The notes below the pieces were generated by a model. The model was given only the letters and a program-made list of their open reading frames with translations, made no database searches and was not told the DNA's origin. A program made the translations under genes and the position numbers. DNA of 9,524 bases from Nanosynbacter sp. (GTDB lineage: Bacteria; Patescibacteriota; Saccharimonadia; Saccharimonadales; Saccharimonadaceae): contig JABZJU010000011.1 in the NCBI GenBank assembly GCA_015257635.1, positions 1 to 9,524 of the forward strand, in the 5' to 3' direction. Shown one piece after another: positions 1 to 5,747 of this stretch. Numbering within the stretch: position 1 is the stretch's first letter; the number at the start of each line of letters is the position of its first letter.

Positions 1-725
1 ACAATTAACTTCTTAGTGAACTTGCGCTTTTTCTTATGCTCGTCAGTGTCTATTTTTCCGTCCAACATAGTGATGACGCGACTGGCATAATGGGTCAATT
101 CTGGGTTGTGAGTAACCATAATTATGGTGTTGCCGCGACGGTGTAGGTCGGACAATTCTTCCATAATAAGATGACTTGATTTGCTATCCAAATTTCCTGT
201 TGGCTCGTCGGCTAAGATAATTGACGGACTATTAACCAACGCTCTGGCAATTGCTACGCGCTGAACCTGACCGCCAGATAATTGATGTGGCATATAATAT
301 TCACGCTGTCCCAGATGAAAAGTTTTCAGAATGCGGCTAGCTTCCTGGAGTCGTTTGACTTTCCCGAGTCCTTTATACGTTAACGGCAACGCTACGTTTT
401 CAATTACAGTCAGGCGAGGAATAAGATTGAAATTCTGGAAAACGAAGCCGATGTGTTTGGAGCGAATTTTGGCGCGTCGTCGTGAGCTGAGATTGTCGAC
501 AGCGACATCGTCCAGATAATATTCGCCCTCTGATGGCTGGTCTAATAGTCCAAGGGTGTTTAATAAAGTAGTTTTTCCGCAACCGCTTGGTCCCATAATA
601 GCGATAAACTCACCCTTTTTAACGGTTAAATCGACGTTATCTAAGGCGCGAATCTCAGCATCACCAAAGCCAAATTTTTTGGTGACATTAATAAGCCTAA
701 TGCGTGGTGGAATAGTTTCTTTCAT
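1..725 (-). CDS. ABC transporter ATP-binding protein (MacB/LolD type), 3' end outside window
   Basis: ATPase subunit of an ABC transporter, expected to work at the cytoplasmic face with an FtsX/MacB-like permease that would lie beyond the left edge. I translated 241 codons from the ATG at 725-723 and the frame is open to base 1. Walker A GPSGCGKTT is at residues 45-53, the Q-loop (VFQNFNLIP) near 95-103, the signature LSGGQ at 149-153, Walker B IILADEP at 169-175 followed by the D-loop TGNLD, and the H-loop His206 in VTHNPE. This order and spacing, with LADEPTGNLDS, is typical of the MacB/LolD/FtsE-like lipoprotein or peptide export group. The end is rich in Lys (KKKRKFTKK). There is no Shine-Dalgarno; a TATAAT lies only 9 bases upstream of the ATG, so the mRNA is probably nearly leaderless. 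Substrate unknown. Confidence 0.93.
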   Translation of the reverse strand, partial: MKETIPPRIRLINVTKKFGFGDAEIRALDNVDLTVKKGEFIAIMGPSGCGKTTLLNTLGLLDQPSEGEYYLDDVAVDNLSSRRRAKIRSKHIGFVFQNFNLIPRLTVIENVALPLTYKGLGKVKRLQEASRILKTFHLGQREYYMPHQLSGGQVQRVAIARALVNSPSIILADEPTGNLDSKSSHLIMEELSDLHRRGNTIIMVTHNPELTHYASRVITMLDGKIDTDEHKKKRKFTKKLI

Positions 726-734
726 CTTTGACTC

Positions 735-740
735 ATTATA
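735..740 (-). promoter_or_regulatory. -10 box of the ABC ATPase gene
   Basis: The minus strand reads TATAAT here, 9 bases before the ATG at 725. Transcription would start about 7 bases downstream, leaving a leader of only two or three bases. The best -35 candidate (TTGCAC, 759-764 on the minus strand, spacer 18) is poor. Confidence 0.5.
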
Positions 741-785
741 GAGAATGAGCGTTAGTAAGTGCAACCATAAGAGATAATAAAATTG

Positions 786-794
786 TGGTATAAT
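786..794 (+). promoter_or_regulatory. Extended -10 promoter of tRNA-Ser
   Basis: TGG followed by a perfect TATAAT (789-794) forms an extended -10 element, ending 9 bases before the first base of the mature tRNA. No convincing -35 is seen 16-18 bases upstream, which is common with extended -10 promoters. Confidence 0.55.
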
Positions 795-803
795 TATCAA
801 CAA

Positions 804-893
804 GGAAGGGTGCAGGAGTGGTTGAACTGGCACGCCTGGAACGCGTGTAACGGAGCAATCTGTTCGAGGGTTCGAATCCCTCTCCTTCCGCCA
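804..893 (+). tRNA. tRNA-Ser (anticodon GGA), CCA encoded
   Basis: Full type II tRNA folded by eye. The acceptor stem is GGAAGGG with TCCTTCC (one G-U at the base), discriminator G, then an encoded CCA at 891-893. The anticodon stem CACGC/GCGTG closes loop CTGGAAC with anticodon GGA, which reads UCC and UCU (Ser). The long variable arm is a 6-bp stem AACGGA/TCTGTT capped by GCAA, characteristic of serine tRNAs. The T arm is GAGGG-TTCGAAT-CCCTC. Confidence 0.97.
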
Positions 894-905
894 AGAGAAT
901 AATAA

Positions 906-939
906 ACCGACAGAACGTAGAGTTTGTCGGTATTTTTTT
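906..939 (+). terminator. Rho-independent terminator after tRNA-Ser
   Basis: Stem ACCGACA (906-912) pairs perfectly with TGTCGGT (925-931) and is followed by TATTTTTTT. It starts 12 bases after the tRNA CCA. The minus strand also has a T-rich stretch after the stem, so it could stop minus-strand readthrough. Confidence 0.85.
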
Positions 940-1010
940 GTTGAAAAATCGTAGACAGGGGCGGCTCATCTGATTATAGCAAAAATAGGTTGTAATTTTT
1001 ACTAAATAGC

Positions 1011-1040
1011 TTGCAAAACACTAGATATAGCGGCTATAGT
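1011..1040 (+). promoter_or_regulatory. nrdA promoter
   Basis: TTGCAA (1011-1016), an 18-base spacer and TATAGT (1035-1040). The start would be near 1047, giving a leader of about 114 bases. The upstream NrdR box occupies the spacer and the second box lies just past the predicted start, a classic repression layout. Confidence 0.6.
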
Positions 1041-1065
1041 TATTATTGTACGCTATATATATAGC
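1018..1065 (+). promoter_or_regulatory. Pair of NrdR boxes upstream of nrdA
   Basis: NrdR is the ATP-cone/zinc-ribbon repressor of ribonucleotide reductase genes; its sites resemble acaCwAtATaTwGtgt and come in pairs about 31-32 bases apart. Box 1 (1018-1033) is ACACTAGATATAGCGG, close to consensus. Box 2 (1050-1065) is ACGCTATATATATAGC, weaker on its 3' half. Starts are 32 bases apart, so both boxes lie on one DNA face. No nrdR gene is in the window. Confidence 0.72.
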
Positions 1066-1105
1066 GAGCCCATAAATAAACAAAAACACAAGCTACGAAG
1101 ATGAG

Positions 1106-1136
1106 CCACCAGATGAGGTGTTGGTGGTTTGTTTTT
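1106..1136 (+). terminator. Terminator-like hairpin in the nrdA leader (possible attenuator)
   Basis: CCACCA (1106-1111) pairs with TGGTGG (1122-1127) around a 10-base loop, followed by TTTGTTTTT. It lies between the predicted nrdA start site and the nrdA Shine-Dalgarno, so any nrdA transcript must pass it. An overlapping alternative pairing (CACC 1107-1110 with GGTG 1117-1120) would compete with it. A regulatory role is inference. Confidence 0.5.
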
Positions 1137-1160
1137 AAGAGGGAAAATTAAGGAGGGTAT

Positions 1161-3563
1161 GTGAAAGAAATTAACGTAGTCAAACGCGACGGAACGAAAG
1201 AGCCGTTTGATGCAAATAAAATTAATACGGCTATTTTAAAGGCGTGCGAAGGTTTGCCGGACCAAATTTCTAAGGTTGTTCAAGTTGCGACTGAATTACA
1301 ATTGACATTATTTGATGGAATTACGACCGAACAGCTAGACGAGGCTGTCATTCAAACAGTTTTGCAAAACGTTAAAGACGACCCAGGCTATGATAAAATT
1401 GCGGCACGATTATTACTGAAAACTGTCTATAAGCAGATTTTGGGTGATTATGAAACAGCGGAAGAATTGAAAAAGCTTCATGCGCGCGAATTTCCGAAAT
1501 TTGTTAAGGCGGCAGTGAAAGAAGGATTGTTGGATAAGCGTATGGCTGACGGTCGATTTGACTTGAAAAAGTTGGCGGCGGAACTTGATCCAGCGCGTGA
1601 TGATTTGAGTAAATATTTGGGTGTGGTGACTAATAAAAATCGTTACGCTCTTCGCAAGCAAAACGGCTCACCAATTGAAACACCTCAGTTTACGCATATG
1701 CGAATTGCTATGGGACTTAGTTATAACGAGGCTGATCCGACTGCTGCAGCGATTGAGTTTTATAATCACATGAGTAATCTGGAGTATGTTCCGGGTGGCT
1801 CAACGCGAGTTAATGCTGGCGGTTCGTTTCCGCAGCTCAGTAACTGTTTCTTGCTTAACGTCGATGATGATATGGAATCAATTGCTAAGGCTGTTCGCGA
1901 CACAATGTGGATCGCTAAAGGTACGGGCGGAATTGGCATTGGCTTTACAAAGTTACGTGCGGCAGGTAGTCCAGTTAAAACCACCAATACTGAATCGACT
2001 GGCCCAATTCCATTTATGAAGATGATTGATACGGCGCTTTTTGCGGTTTCTCGTAAGGGTAAAAAAGCTGGTGCGGCTGCAATTTACATGGAAAACTGGC
2101 ATTTGAACTTTGATCAATTTGTCGATCTTCGTCAAAACTCTGGCGACCCATATCTACGAACCAGATTTGCAAATACCGCAGTATTTATATCTGACGAATT
2201 TATGAAGCGAGTAGAAAAAGATCAAGATTGGTATTTGTTTGATCCAGCAGAAACTCCAGATTTGACAGAATTATATGGTGAAGCGTTTTCGGCGCGATAC
2301 AAAGAATATATCAAGATGGCGGAAGCTGGAAAATTGCGTACGTTTGATAAAGTTCCAGCTCGTCAGCAGTTTAAGCGTATTTTGACCAGTTTGCAGGCGA
2401 CATCACATCCGTGGCTGACTTGGAAAGACACGATTAACGTGCGAGCATTAAATAATAATACGGGCACAATTCACCTCAGTAACTTGTGTACGGAAATTAC
2501 ATTACCGCAAGATAAAAACAACATTGCAACGTGTAATTTGGTAAGTATCAATTTGTCGGCATTCATCGGTGAGGATAAGACTTGGGATTGGGATAGATTG
2601 AAAGAAGCGGCTCGTGCGGCGGTGCGACAATTGGACAATTTGTGCGACATCACTCAAACGCCAATTCCAGAAGCGATGTATTCTAACCAGCAAACTCGAG
2701 CAATTGGTTTGGGTATAATGGGATTTTCTGACGTGCTGGAAAAATTGGGCTATTGTTATGAATCAAAAGAAGCTTATGATTTAATTGACCAATTGACGGA
2801 ATTTATTAGCTATCACGCGATTGACCAGTCGGCTGATTTGGCAAAGGAATTGGGTAGTTATCCAACATTCGCGGGTAGCGGCTGGAGCAAGGGCCTTCTT
2901 CCGATTGATACGGTTGATAAATTGTCGAAAGATCGCGGCGTGAAGGTGAAAATAGACCAAAAGACGCGACTGGACTGGGACAGTTTGCGAAAGAAGGTGA
3001 AGAAGGGAATGCGAAATGCGACTCTTATGGCAATTGCGCCGACGGCTAATATTGGTCACGTGGCGGGAACGACTCCTGGAATTGATCCGCAATTTGCACA
3101 AATCTTTAGTCGTTCAACTTTGAATGGTAAGTTTTTGGAAGTGAACCATAATTTAGTTCGCGATTTGAAGAAACTTGGATTGTGGGACAATTTGAAAGAT
3201 GAGATTTTTGCAGCTCAAGGCGATATTCAAGATATTGACGGTATTCCTCAGAATATCAAGGATGTTTATAAAACAAGTTTCCAGCTCAGTCCGTACGCGT
3301 TTATTGAGGTGGCAGCTAGGGCTCAGAAGTGGGTCGATCAGGCGATTTCTCGAAATATGTACCTGGAGACGCGAGATATTGATGAATATGTGAAGATTTA
3401 TTCAGAAGCGTGGAAGCGTGGATTAAAGACGACATATTATTTGCATGTTAAGCCGCGTCATCAGTCGGAGCAGACGACAGTTTCAGTTGATAAAATTGCA
3501 GAACAAAAAGTCCGCACAAATAGTAAAGTGCGCGGATTTGGATTTGCGAAAATTAATAAATAA
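1161..3563 (+). CDS. nrdA: Class I ribonucleoside-diphosphate reductase, alpha subunit, lacking the C-terminal Cys tail
   Basis: Reduces ribonucleoside diphosphates to deoxy forms, with NrdB supplying the radical. 800 residues. An N-terminal ATP-cone (about 1-95, opening with VVKRDG..EPFD) is the allosteric activity site. The catalytic barrel keeps all key residues: Cys229 (SNCFLLN) and Cys458 (ATCNL), the pair oxidised at each turnover; Asn441, Cys443 and Glu445 in NLCTE; and the radical-path Tyr759-Tyr760 (TTYYL). The start is GTG at 1161, 4 bases after AGGAGG; the ATG at 1159 overlapping it is followed at once by TGA and cannot be used. Oddly, the protein ends GFGFAKINK with no cysteine: the usual flexible tail with a redox Cys pair (E. 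coli ends CESGACKI) is missing, and a 13-base gap to nrdB leaves no room for a frameshifted tail. A separate small CxxC protein at 5022 may replace it. Confidence 0.97.
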   Translation: MKEINVVKRDGTKEPFDANKINTAILKACEGLPDQISKVVQVATELQLTLFDGITTEQLDEAVIQTVLQNVKDDPGYDKIAARLLLKTVYKQILGDYETAEELKKLHAREFPKFVKAAVKEGLLDKRMADGRFDLKKLAAELDPARDDLSKYLGVVTNKNRYALRKQNGSPIETPQFTHMRIAMGLSYNEADPTAAAIEFYNHMSNLEYVPGGSTRVNAGGSFPQLSNCFLLNVDDDMESIAKAVRDTMWIAKGTGGIGIGFTKLRAAGSPVKTTNTESTGPIPFMKMIDTALFAVSRKGKKAGAAAIYMENWHLNFDQFVDLRQNSGDPYLRTRFANTAVFISDEFMKRVEKDQDWYLFDPAETPDLTELYGEAFSARYKEYIKMAEAGKLRTFDKVPARQQFKRILTSLQATSHPWLTWKDTINVRALNNNTGTIHLSNLCTEITLPQDKNNIATCNLVSINLSAFIGEDKTWDWDRLKEAARAAVRQLDNLCDITQTPIPEAMYSNQQTRAIGLGIMGFSDVLEKLGYCYESKEAYDLIDQLTEFISYHAIDQSADLAKELGSYPTFAGSGWSKGLLPIDTVDKLSKDRGVKVKIDQKTRLDWDSLRKKVKKGMRNATLMAIAPTANIGHVAGTTPGIDPQFAQIFSRSTLNGKFLEVNHNLVRDLKKLGLWDNLKDEIFAAQGDIQDIDGIPQNIKDVYKTSFQLSPYAFIEVAARAQKWVDQAISRNMYLETRDIDEYVKIYSEAWKRGLKTTYYLHVKPRHQSEQTTVSVDKIAEQKVRTNSKVRGFGFAKINK

Positions 3564-3576
3564 GGAGGAAATTAAG

Positions 3577-4554
3577 ATGGGAATTTTAGGTTCAGGATTA
3601 CGCGATGGATTGTCACTTCACCCAATTCGTTACCCTTGGGCGTATGATCTTTATAATCAAGCAGTGGCTAACACGTGGTTTCCAAACGAAGTTCAATTAG
3701 TGCAAGATTTGGCAGATTTTGAAAAATTGTCAGACGATGAAAAGCACGCATTGAAAACGGTTATTAGCTATTTGAACCCAAACGAGTTATTGATCAATAA
3801 ATCATTGGCGTTTGGTATTTATCCATACGTGAACGCGGCGGAAGCTCAACTATATTTGTCAAAACAGATGTGGGAAGAAGCTAATCACTTCATGACGTTT
3901 GAATACATTATTGAGACATTTCCGTTTGATCGCGAGGAAATTTATGCTGCGGGATTTGGTAAAAAATCATTAGCCGACAAAGCTGACTTCCAGAATAAAC
4001 ATTTGGATGTGATGCTTGATCCGAATTTGGATATTTATTCGCTGGAAGGTAAGAAGGATTTTGTTAGGTCTTTGGTGGCATATAACATCGTGCTGGAGGG
4101 AATTTGGTTCTATTCAGGCTTTATGGTTGGCATGAGCTTCCGTCAGCGTAATTTGTTGCGCAATGTTGGCTCACTACTGGACTGGATTACTCGCGATGAA
4201 AATCTTCACTTGACGTTTGGCATCAATCTACTTTTGACAATTTTGGACGAGAACCCAGAATTGCAAACACAGGAATTCGCAGAGGAAATACGTGGCTTGA
4301 TTCTGCAGGCGGTGGAACTTGAAAAGGCTTACAATAAGGATATGCTACCAAAGGGAATTTTGGGATTGAACGCTGATTATGTGAACCAATACGTTATGCA
4401 TATGACTGACCGACGTTTGCAAGAGCTAGGTTTTGAGCCTGAATATAACGTGCCAAATCCAGCCAAATGGATGGCAGCCGCCAATGATACGCTGGAATTG
4501 GTGAATTTCTTTGAAAGCACAAACACTAGTTACGAAGTTAATACCACGAAGTAA
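3577..4554 (+). CDS. nrdB: Class I ribonucleotide reductase, beta subunit (class Ic-like, Phe at radical-Tyr site)
   Basis: Ferritin-like dimetal protein that generates and passes the radical to NrdA. 325 residues from ATG 3577, 8 bases after AAGGAGG; the frame is open further upstream but only inside nrdA. Metal ligands align by spacing with known NrdB: Glu70, Glu101 and His104 (EEANH), Glu174 (VLEGI), Glu208 and His211 (DENLH). The first ligand is Glu rather than Asp, and the residue four after His104 is Phe108 where E. coli has Tyr122. Glu plus Phe at these sites marks the Chlamydia-type class Ic enzymes, which use a Mn/Fe cofactor instead of a tyrosyl radical. Tyr319 near the C-terminus is a candidate for the subunit-bridging radical-path Tyr. 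Directly downstream of nrdA, the same transcript. Confidence 0.96.
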   Translation: MGILGSGLRDGLSLHPIRYPWAYDLYNQAVANTWFPNEVQLVQDLADFEKLSDDEKHALKTVISYLNPNELLINKSLAFGIYPYVNAAEAQLYLSKQMWEEANHFMTFEYIIETFPFDREEIYAAGFGKKSLADKADFQNKHLDVMLDPNLDIYSLEGKKDFVRSLVAYNIVLEGIWFYSGFMVGMSFRQRNLLRNVGSLLDWITRDENLHLTFGINLLLTILDENPELQTQEFAEEIRGLILQAVELEKAYNKDMLPKGILGLNADYVNQYVMHMTDRRLQELGFEPEYNVPNPAKWMAAANDTLELVNFFESTNTSYEVNTTK

Positions 4555-4568
4555 TGGGAGTTGATGAT

Positions 4569-4964
4569 ATGAACGAATTAGCGAAAGAAATATTAGATAC
4601 AGTCGAAGTTGGTGCGTTGGCAACGGTGAATGTTGATAGAACTCCTTTGGTAACGCCGCTGCACTTTGCGCGTTTTGGTAATTCTATAATTTGGATATCA
4701 GAGCCGACTGCGCGCCATTCAGAAAATGCGTTTCGAAACGGTAAGGCGGAATTTGTGGTTTGGGATGATAAAAAGCAAGCAGTTTTCTTAAAAACTAACG
4801 TGACTGAACTTCCAGAATCTGAGAAAGAGGCGGCAATGGCGGCTTATAAAGAGAAGCTGGCTGATTTTATGCCGCGTTGCCAAAATCCGCAAATATACGT
4901 TGCGCCAATTGGTGAACTTGATGAAAAAACTACAACGGGCAATTGGCTGCATTTTATTGCATAA
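4569..4964 (+). CDS. Pyridoxamine 5'-phosphate oxidase-like split-barrel flavoprotein
   Basis: 131 residues resembling small FMN-binding split beta-barrel proteins: a short N-terminal helix, then GALATVNVDRTPLVTPLHF, a strand with IIWISEPTARHSENAFRNG, and a barrel strand AEFVVWDDKK. These match the PNPOx-like fold in order and pattern; the substrate cannot be read from the sequence. I chose ATG 4569 because GGGAG sits 8 bases upstream. An in-frame ATG at 4554 overlaps the nrdB stop (TAATG) and would add five residues, but has no ribosome site; either way it is translationally close to nrdB. As third gene of the nrd operon it may provide flavin-based reduction for the metallocofactor or the reductase; that is inference. 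Confidence 0.8.
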   Translation: MNELAKEILDTVEVGALATVNVDRTPLVTPLHFARFGNSIIWISEPTARHSENAFRNGKAEFVVWDDKKQAVFLKTNVTELPESEKEAAMAAYKEKLADFMPRCQNPQIYVAPIGELDEKTTTGNWLHFIA

Positions 4965-5012
4965 GCACTATATCTAGCGTAAAATTAGTTAAGTAACTAC
5001 TAAATATAGGGG
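4957..5012 (+). promoter_or_regulatory. NrdR-regulated promoter of the small CxxC gene
   Basis: TTGCAT (4957-4962, overlapping the end of the upstream gene), a 17-base spacer and TAAAAT (4980-4985). NrdR box A (4965-4980) is GCACTATATCTAGCGT and box B (4997-5012) is CTACTAAATATAGGGG; both have a 10-base core beginning with C and ending with G. Starts are exactly 32 bases apart, as at nrdA, with box A in the spacer and box B at the start site. Box B overlaps the gene's Shine-Dalgarno. Confidence 0.7.
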
Positions 5013-5021
5013 AAAATGAAA

Positions 5022-5195
5022 ATGAACGCAAATCAGATTATTACTGATGACATGACTTTGGAAGAAAAATTGAGTGCCATTGACGCAGCTCTTAAGGCGG
5101 CGCAAGAAGCGGCTGATGATCAAGCAAAGTCGAACGGCACTGTTGCGGCACCAGTTGACCCAGCAAGTCTGACTATTTGTGACGGTTGCGAATAG
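5022..5195 (+). CDS. 57-residue CxxC-terminal protein, probable detached NrdA redox tail
   Basis: Not matched to a named family. From ATG 5022 (AGGGG 9 bases upstream; an in-frame ATG at 5016 is too close to it) it encodes an acidic N-terminus, a predicted Ala-rich amphipathic helix (about 12-36: LEEKLSAIDAALKAAQEAAD), a flexible linker (37-52, SNGTVAAPVDPASLTI) and the terminal CDGCE with Cys53 and Cys56. A Cys pair at the extreme C-terminus after a Pro/Ala linker is how full-length NrdA proteins end, and the NrdA here lacks exactly that. The gene has its own promoter with paired NrdR boxes. I infer that it carries electrons from thioredoxin or glutaredoxin to the NrdA Cys229/Cys458 pair in trans, docking by its helix. 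Alternatively it is an unrelated small thiol or metal-binding protein under NrdR control. Confidence 0.75.
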   Translation: MNANQIITDDMTLEEKLSAIDAALKAAQEAADDQAKSNGTVAAPVDPASLTICDGCE

Positions 5196-5244
5196 ACCTC
5201 TAGATTGTATTGTTTATCGAAGCACATAAAATACTAAATATCTT

Positions 5245-5280
5245 TATCTCCAAAAGCTATAAAGATAGTTTTTGGAGATA
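5245..5280 (+). repeat. 16-bp hairpin downstream of the CxxC gene
   Basis: TATCTCCAAAAGCTAT (5245-5260) pairs with 5265-5280 around loop AAAG, with a single G-U. It lies 49 bases past the stop of the CxxC gene. Neither strand has a T-run after it, so it is not a standard terminator; it may cap the 3' end of that mRNA. Confidence 0.55.
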
Positions 5281-5311
5281 CGAAGAGTGATTATCAAGTT
5301 GTTGTTATATA

Positions 5312-5367
5312 TCAACAACCACCATATATAGTGTTTATGGTTTTAATTGTAACGCTATATATGTTGA
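5312..5367 (+). promoter_or_regulatory. Third NrdR-like box pair with embedded promoter
   Basis: Box 1 (5319-5334) is CCACCATATATAGTGT, close to the NrdR consensus. Box 2 is weaker, ACGCTATATATGTTGA at 5352-5367, nearly the same 5' half as nrdA box 2; starts are 32-33 bases apart. A poor promoter, TCAACA (5312-5317), 18 bases, TATGGT (5336-5341), is placed as at nrdA. The inter-box sequence also resembles that of nrdA (both end ATTGTA). A 7-bp dyad GTTGTTG/CAACAAC (5298-5304, 5313-5319) abuts it. The next thing downstream is the structured RNA candidate. Confidence 0.5.
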
Positions 5368-5392
5368 TTTTGACCAAATAACAGTGTACAAT
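5364..5392 (+). promoter_or_regulatory. Promoter of the structured RNA region
   Basis: TTGATT (5364-5369), 17 bases, TACAAT (5387-5392), predicting a start near 5399. An overlapping alternative is TTGACC (5370-5375), 16 bases, TAAAAT (5392-5397). It directly follows the third NrdR-like pair. Confidence 0.5.
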
Positions 5393-5398
5393 AAAATT

Positions 5399-5598
5399 AA
5401 TCATTCAGTTGAGGGTAGGTCTCGCATAGAGAATGAAATGTTGTGGCAGCCTAGAGCACCGTAAGGCAGCTACAACGATTGACAATATGTGCAGTTGTAT
5501 ATCGAGACGGATGGCGTAGGTTTCAAAAAGCCCTAATGCCACAGAGGCAACAAGTGCTGTAGTCTACATCACCGGTCTCGACATATGACTTTTTGTTT
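5399..5598 (+). ncRNA. Candidate structured non-coding RNA of about 200 nt
   Basis: I do not recognise the family; it does not show the conserved motifs of RNase P RNA, tmRNA, SRP RNA, 6S or the riboswitches I know. It is full of helices: TCATTC/GAATGA (5401-5406, 5431-5436); a 12-bp arm with one A-A mismatch (5440-5451 with 5465-5476) and a 13-base loop; and a 9-bp arm with one bulge (5512-5520 with 5532-5541). GTCTCG occurs at 5419-5424 and again at 5575-5580, while CGAGAC at 5503-5508 can pair with either, so two global folds exclude each other. TTTTTGTTT at 5590-5598 may end it. A 28-codon frame (5433-5519) with four Cys lies inside but lacks a ribosome site. Whether it acts free or as a 5' leader to the small gene at 5727 is open. 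Confidence 0.5.
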
Positions 5599-5658
5599 AC
5601 CAAATCTAGTGCGATCCTAGGTTAGTACATTATAAATTTGGGAAAAGAAAAAGAAACA

Positions 5659-5742
5659 ATGTCGATGCAGCCTCTGGCTGTATTCAGCCGATGGCAAGAA
5701 GCAACTTTAACGAAAGGATTTGCTTTATGCAAATTTGCATAA
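5659..5742 (+). CDS. Possible 27-residue leader peptide ahead of the Cys-rich small gene
   Basis: ATG 5659 to TAA 5740-5742, weakly preceded by A/G-rich sequence. Its stop falls inside the hairpin that covers the start of the next gene, overlapping that gene by 16 bases in another frame. CAGCC (5668-5672), GGCTG (5676-5680) and CAGCC (5685-5689) inside it can form two alternative small hairpins. Coding status is uncertain; position is the main argument. Confidence 0.25.
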   Translation: MSMQPLAVFSRWQEATLTKGFALCKFA

Positions 5743-5747
5743 ATCCT
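5715..5747 (+). promoter_or_regulatory. Hairpin covering the ribosome-binding site and start codon of the Cys-rich gene
   Basis: A perfect 20-base palindrome, TTTATGCAAATTTGCATAAA (5724-5743), contains the start codon at 5727. Flanking it, AGGAT (5715-5719, the Shine-Dalgarno) is complementary to ATCCT (5743-5747). In RNA the site and the start codon could both be paired; as DNA the palindrome could be an operator. Confidence 0.5.

Noticed and set aside
736..969. 77-codon minus-strand frame opposite the tRNA-Ser
   Set aside because: It is the well-known false frame made by reading a tRNA gene antisense (contains EGEGFEPSN) and also crosses the terminator.
3445..3576. Longer nrdB with 44 extra N-terminal residues
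   Set aside because: The extension lies in nrdA in another frame; ATG 3577 has a strong AAGGAGG at 8 bases and begins the conserved protein.
5433..5519. 28-codon frame with four Cys inside the structured RNA
   Set aside because: No ribosome site, and its bases are accounted for by long helices; kept only as a note under the RNA.
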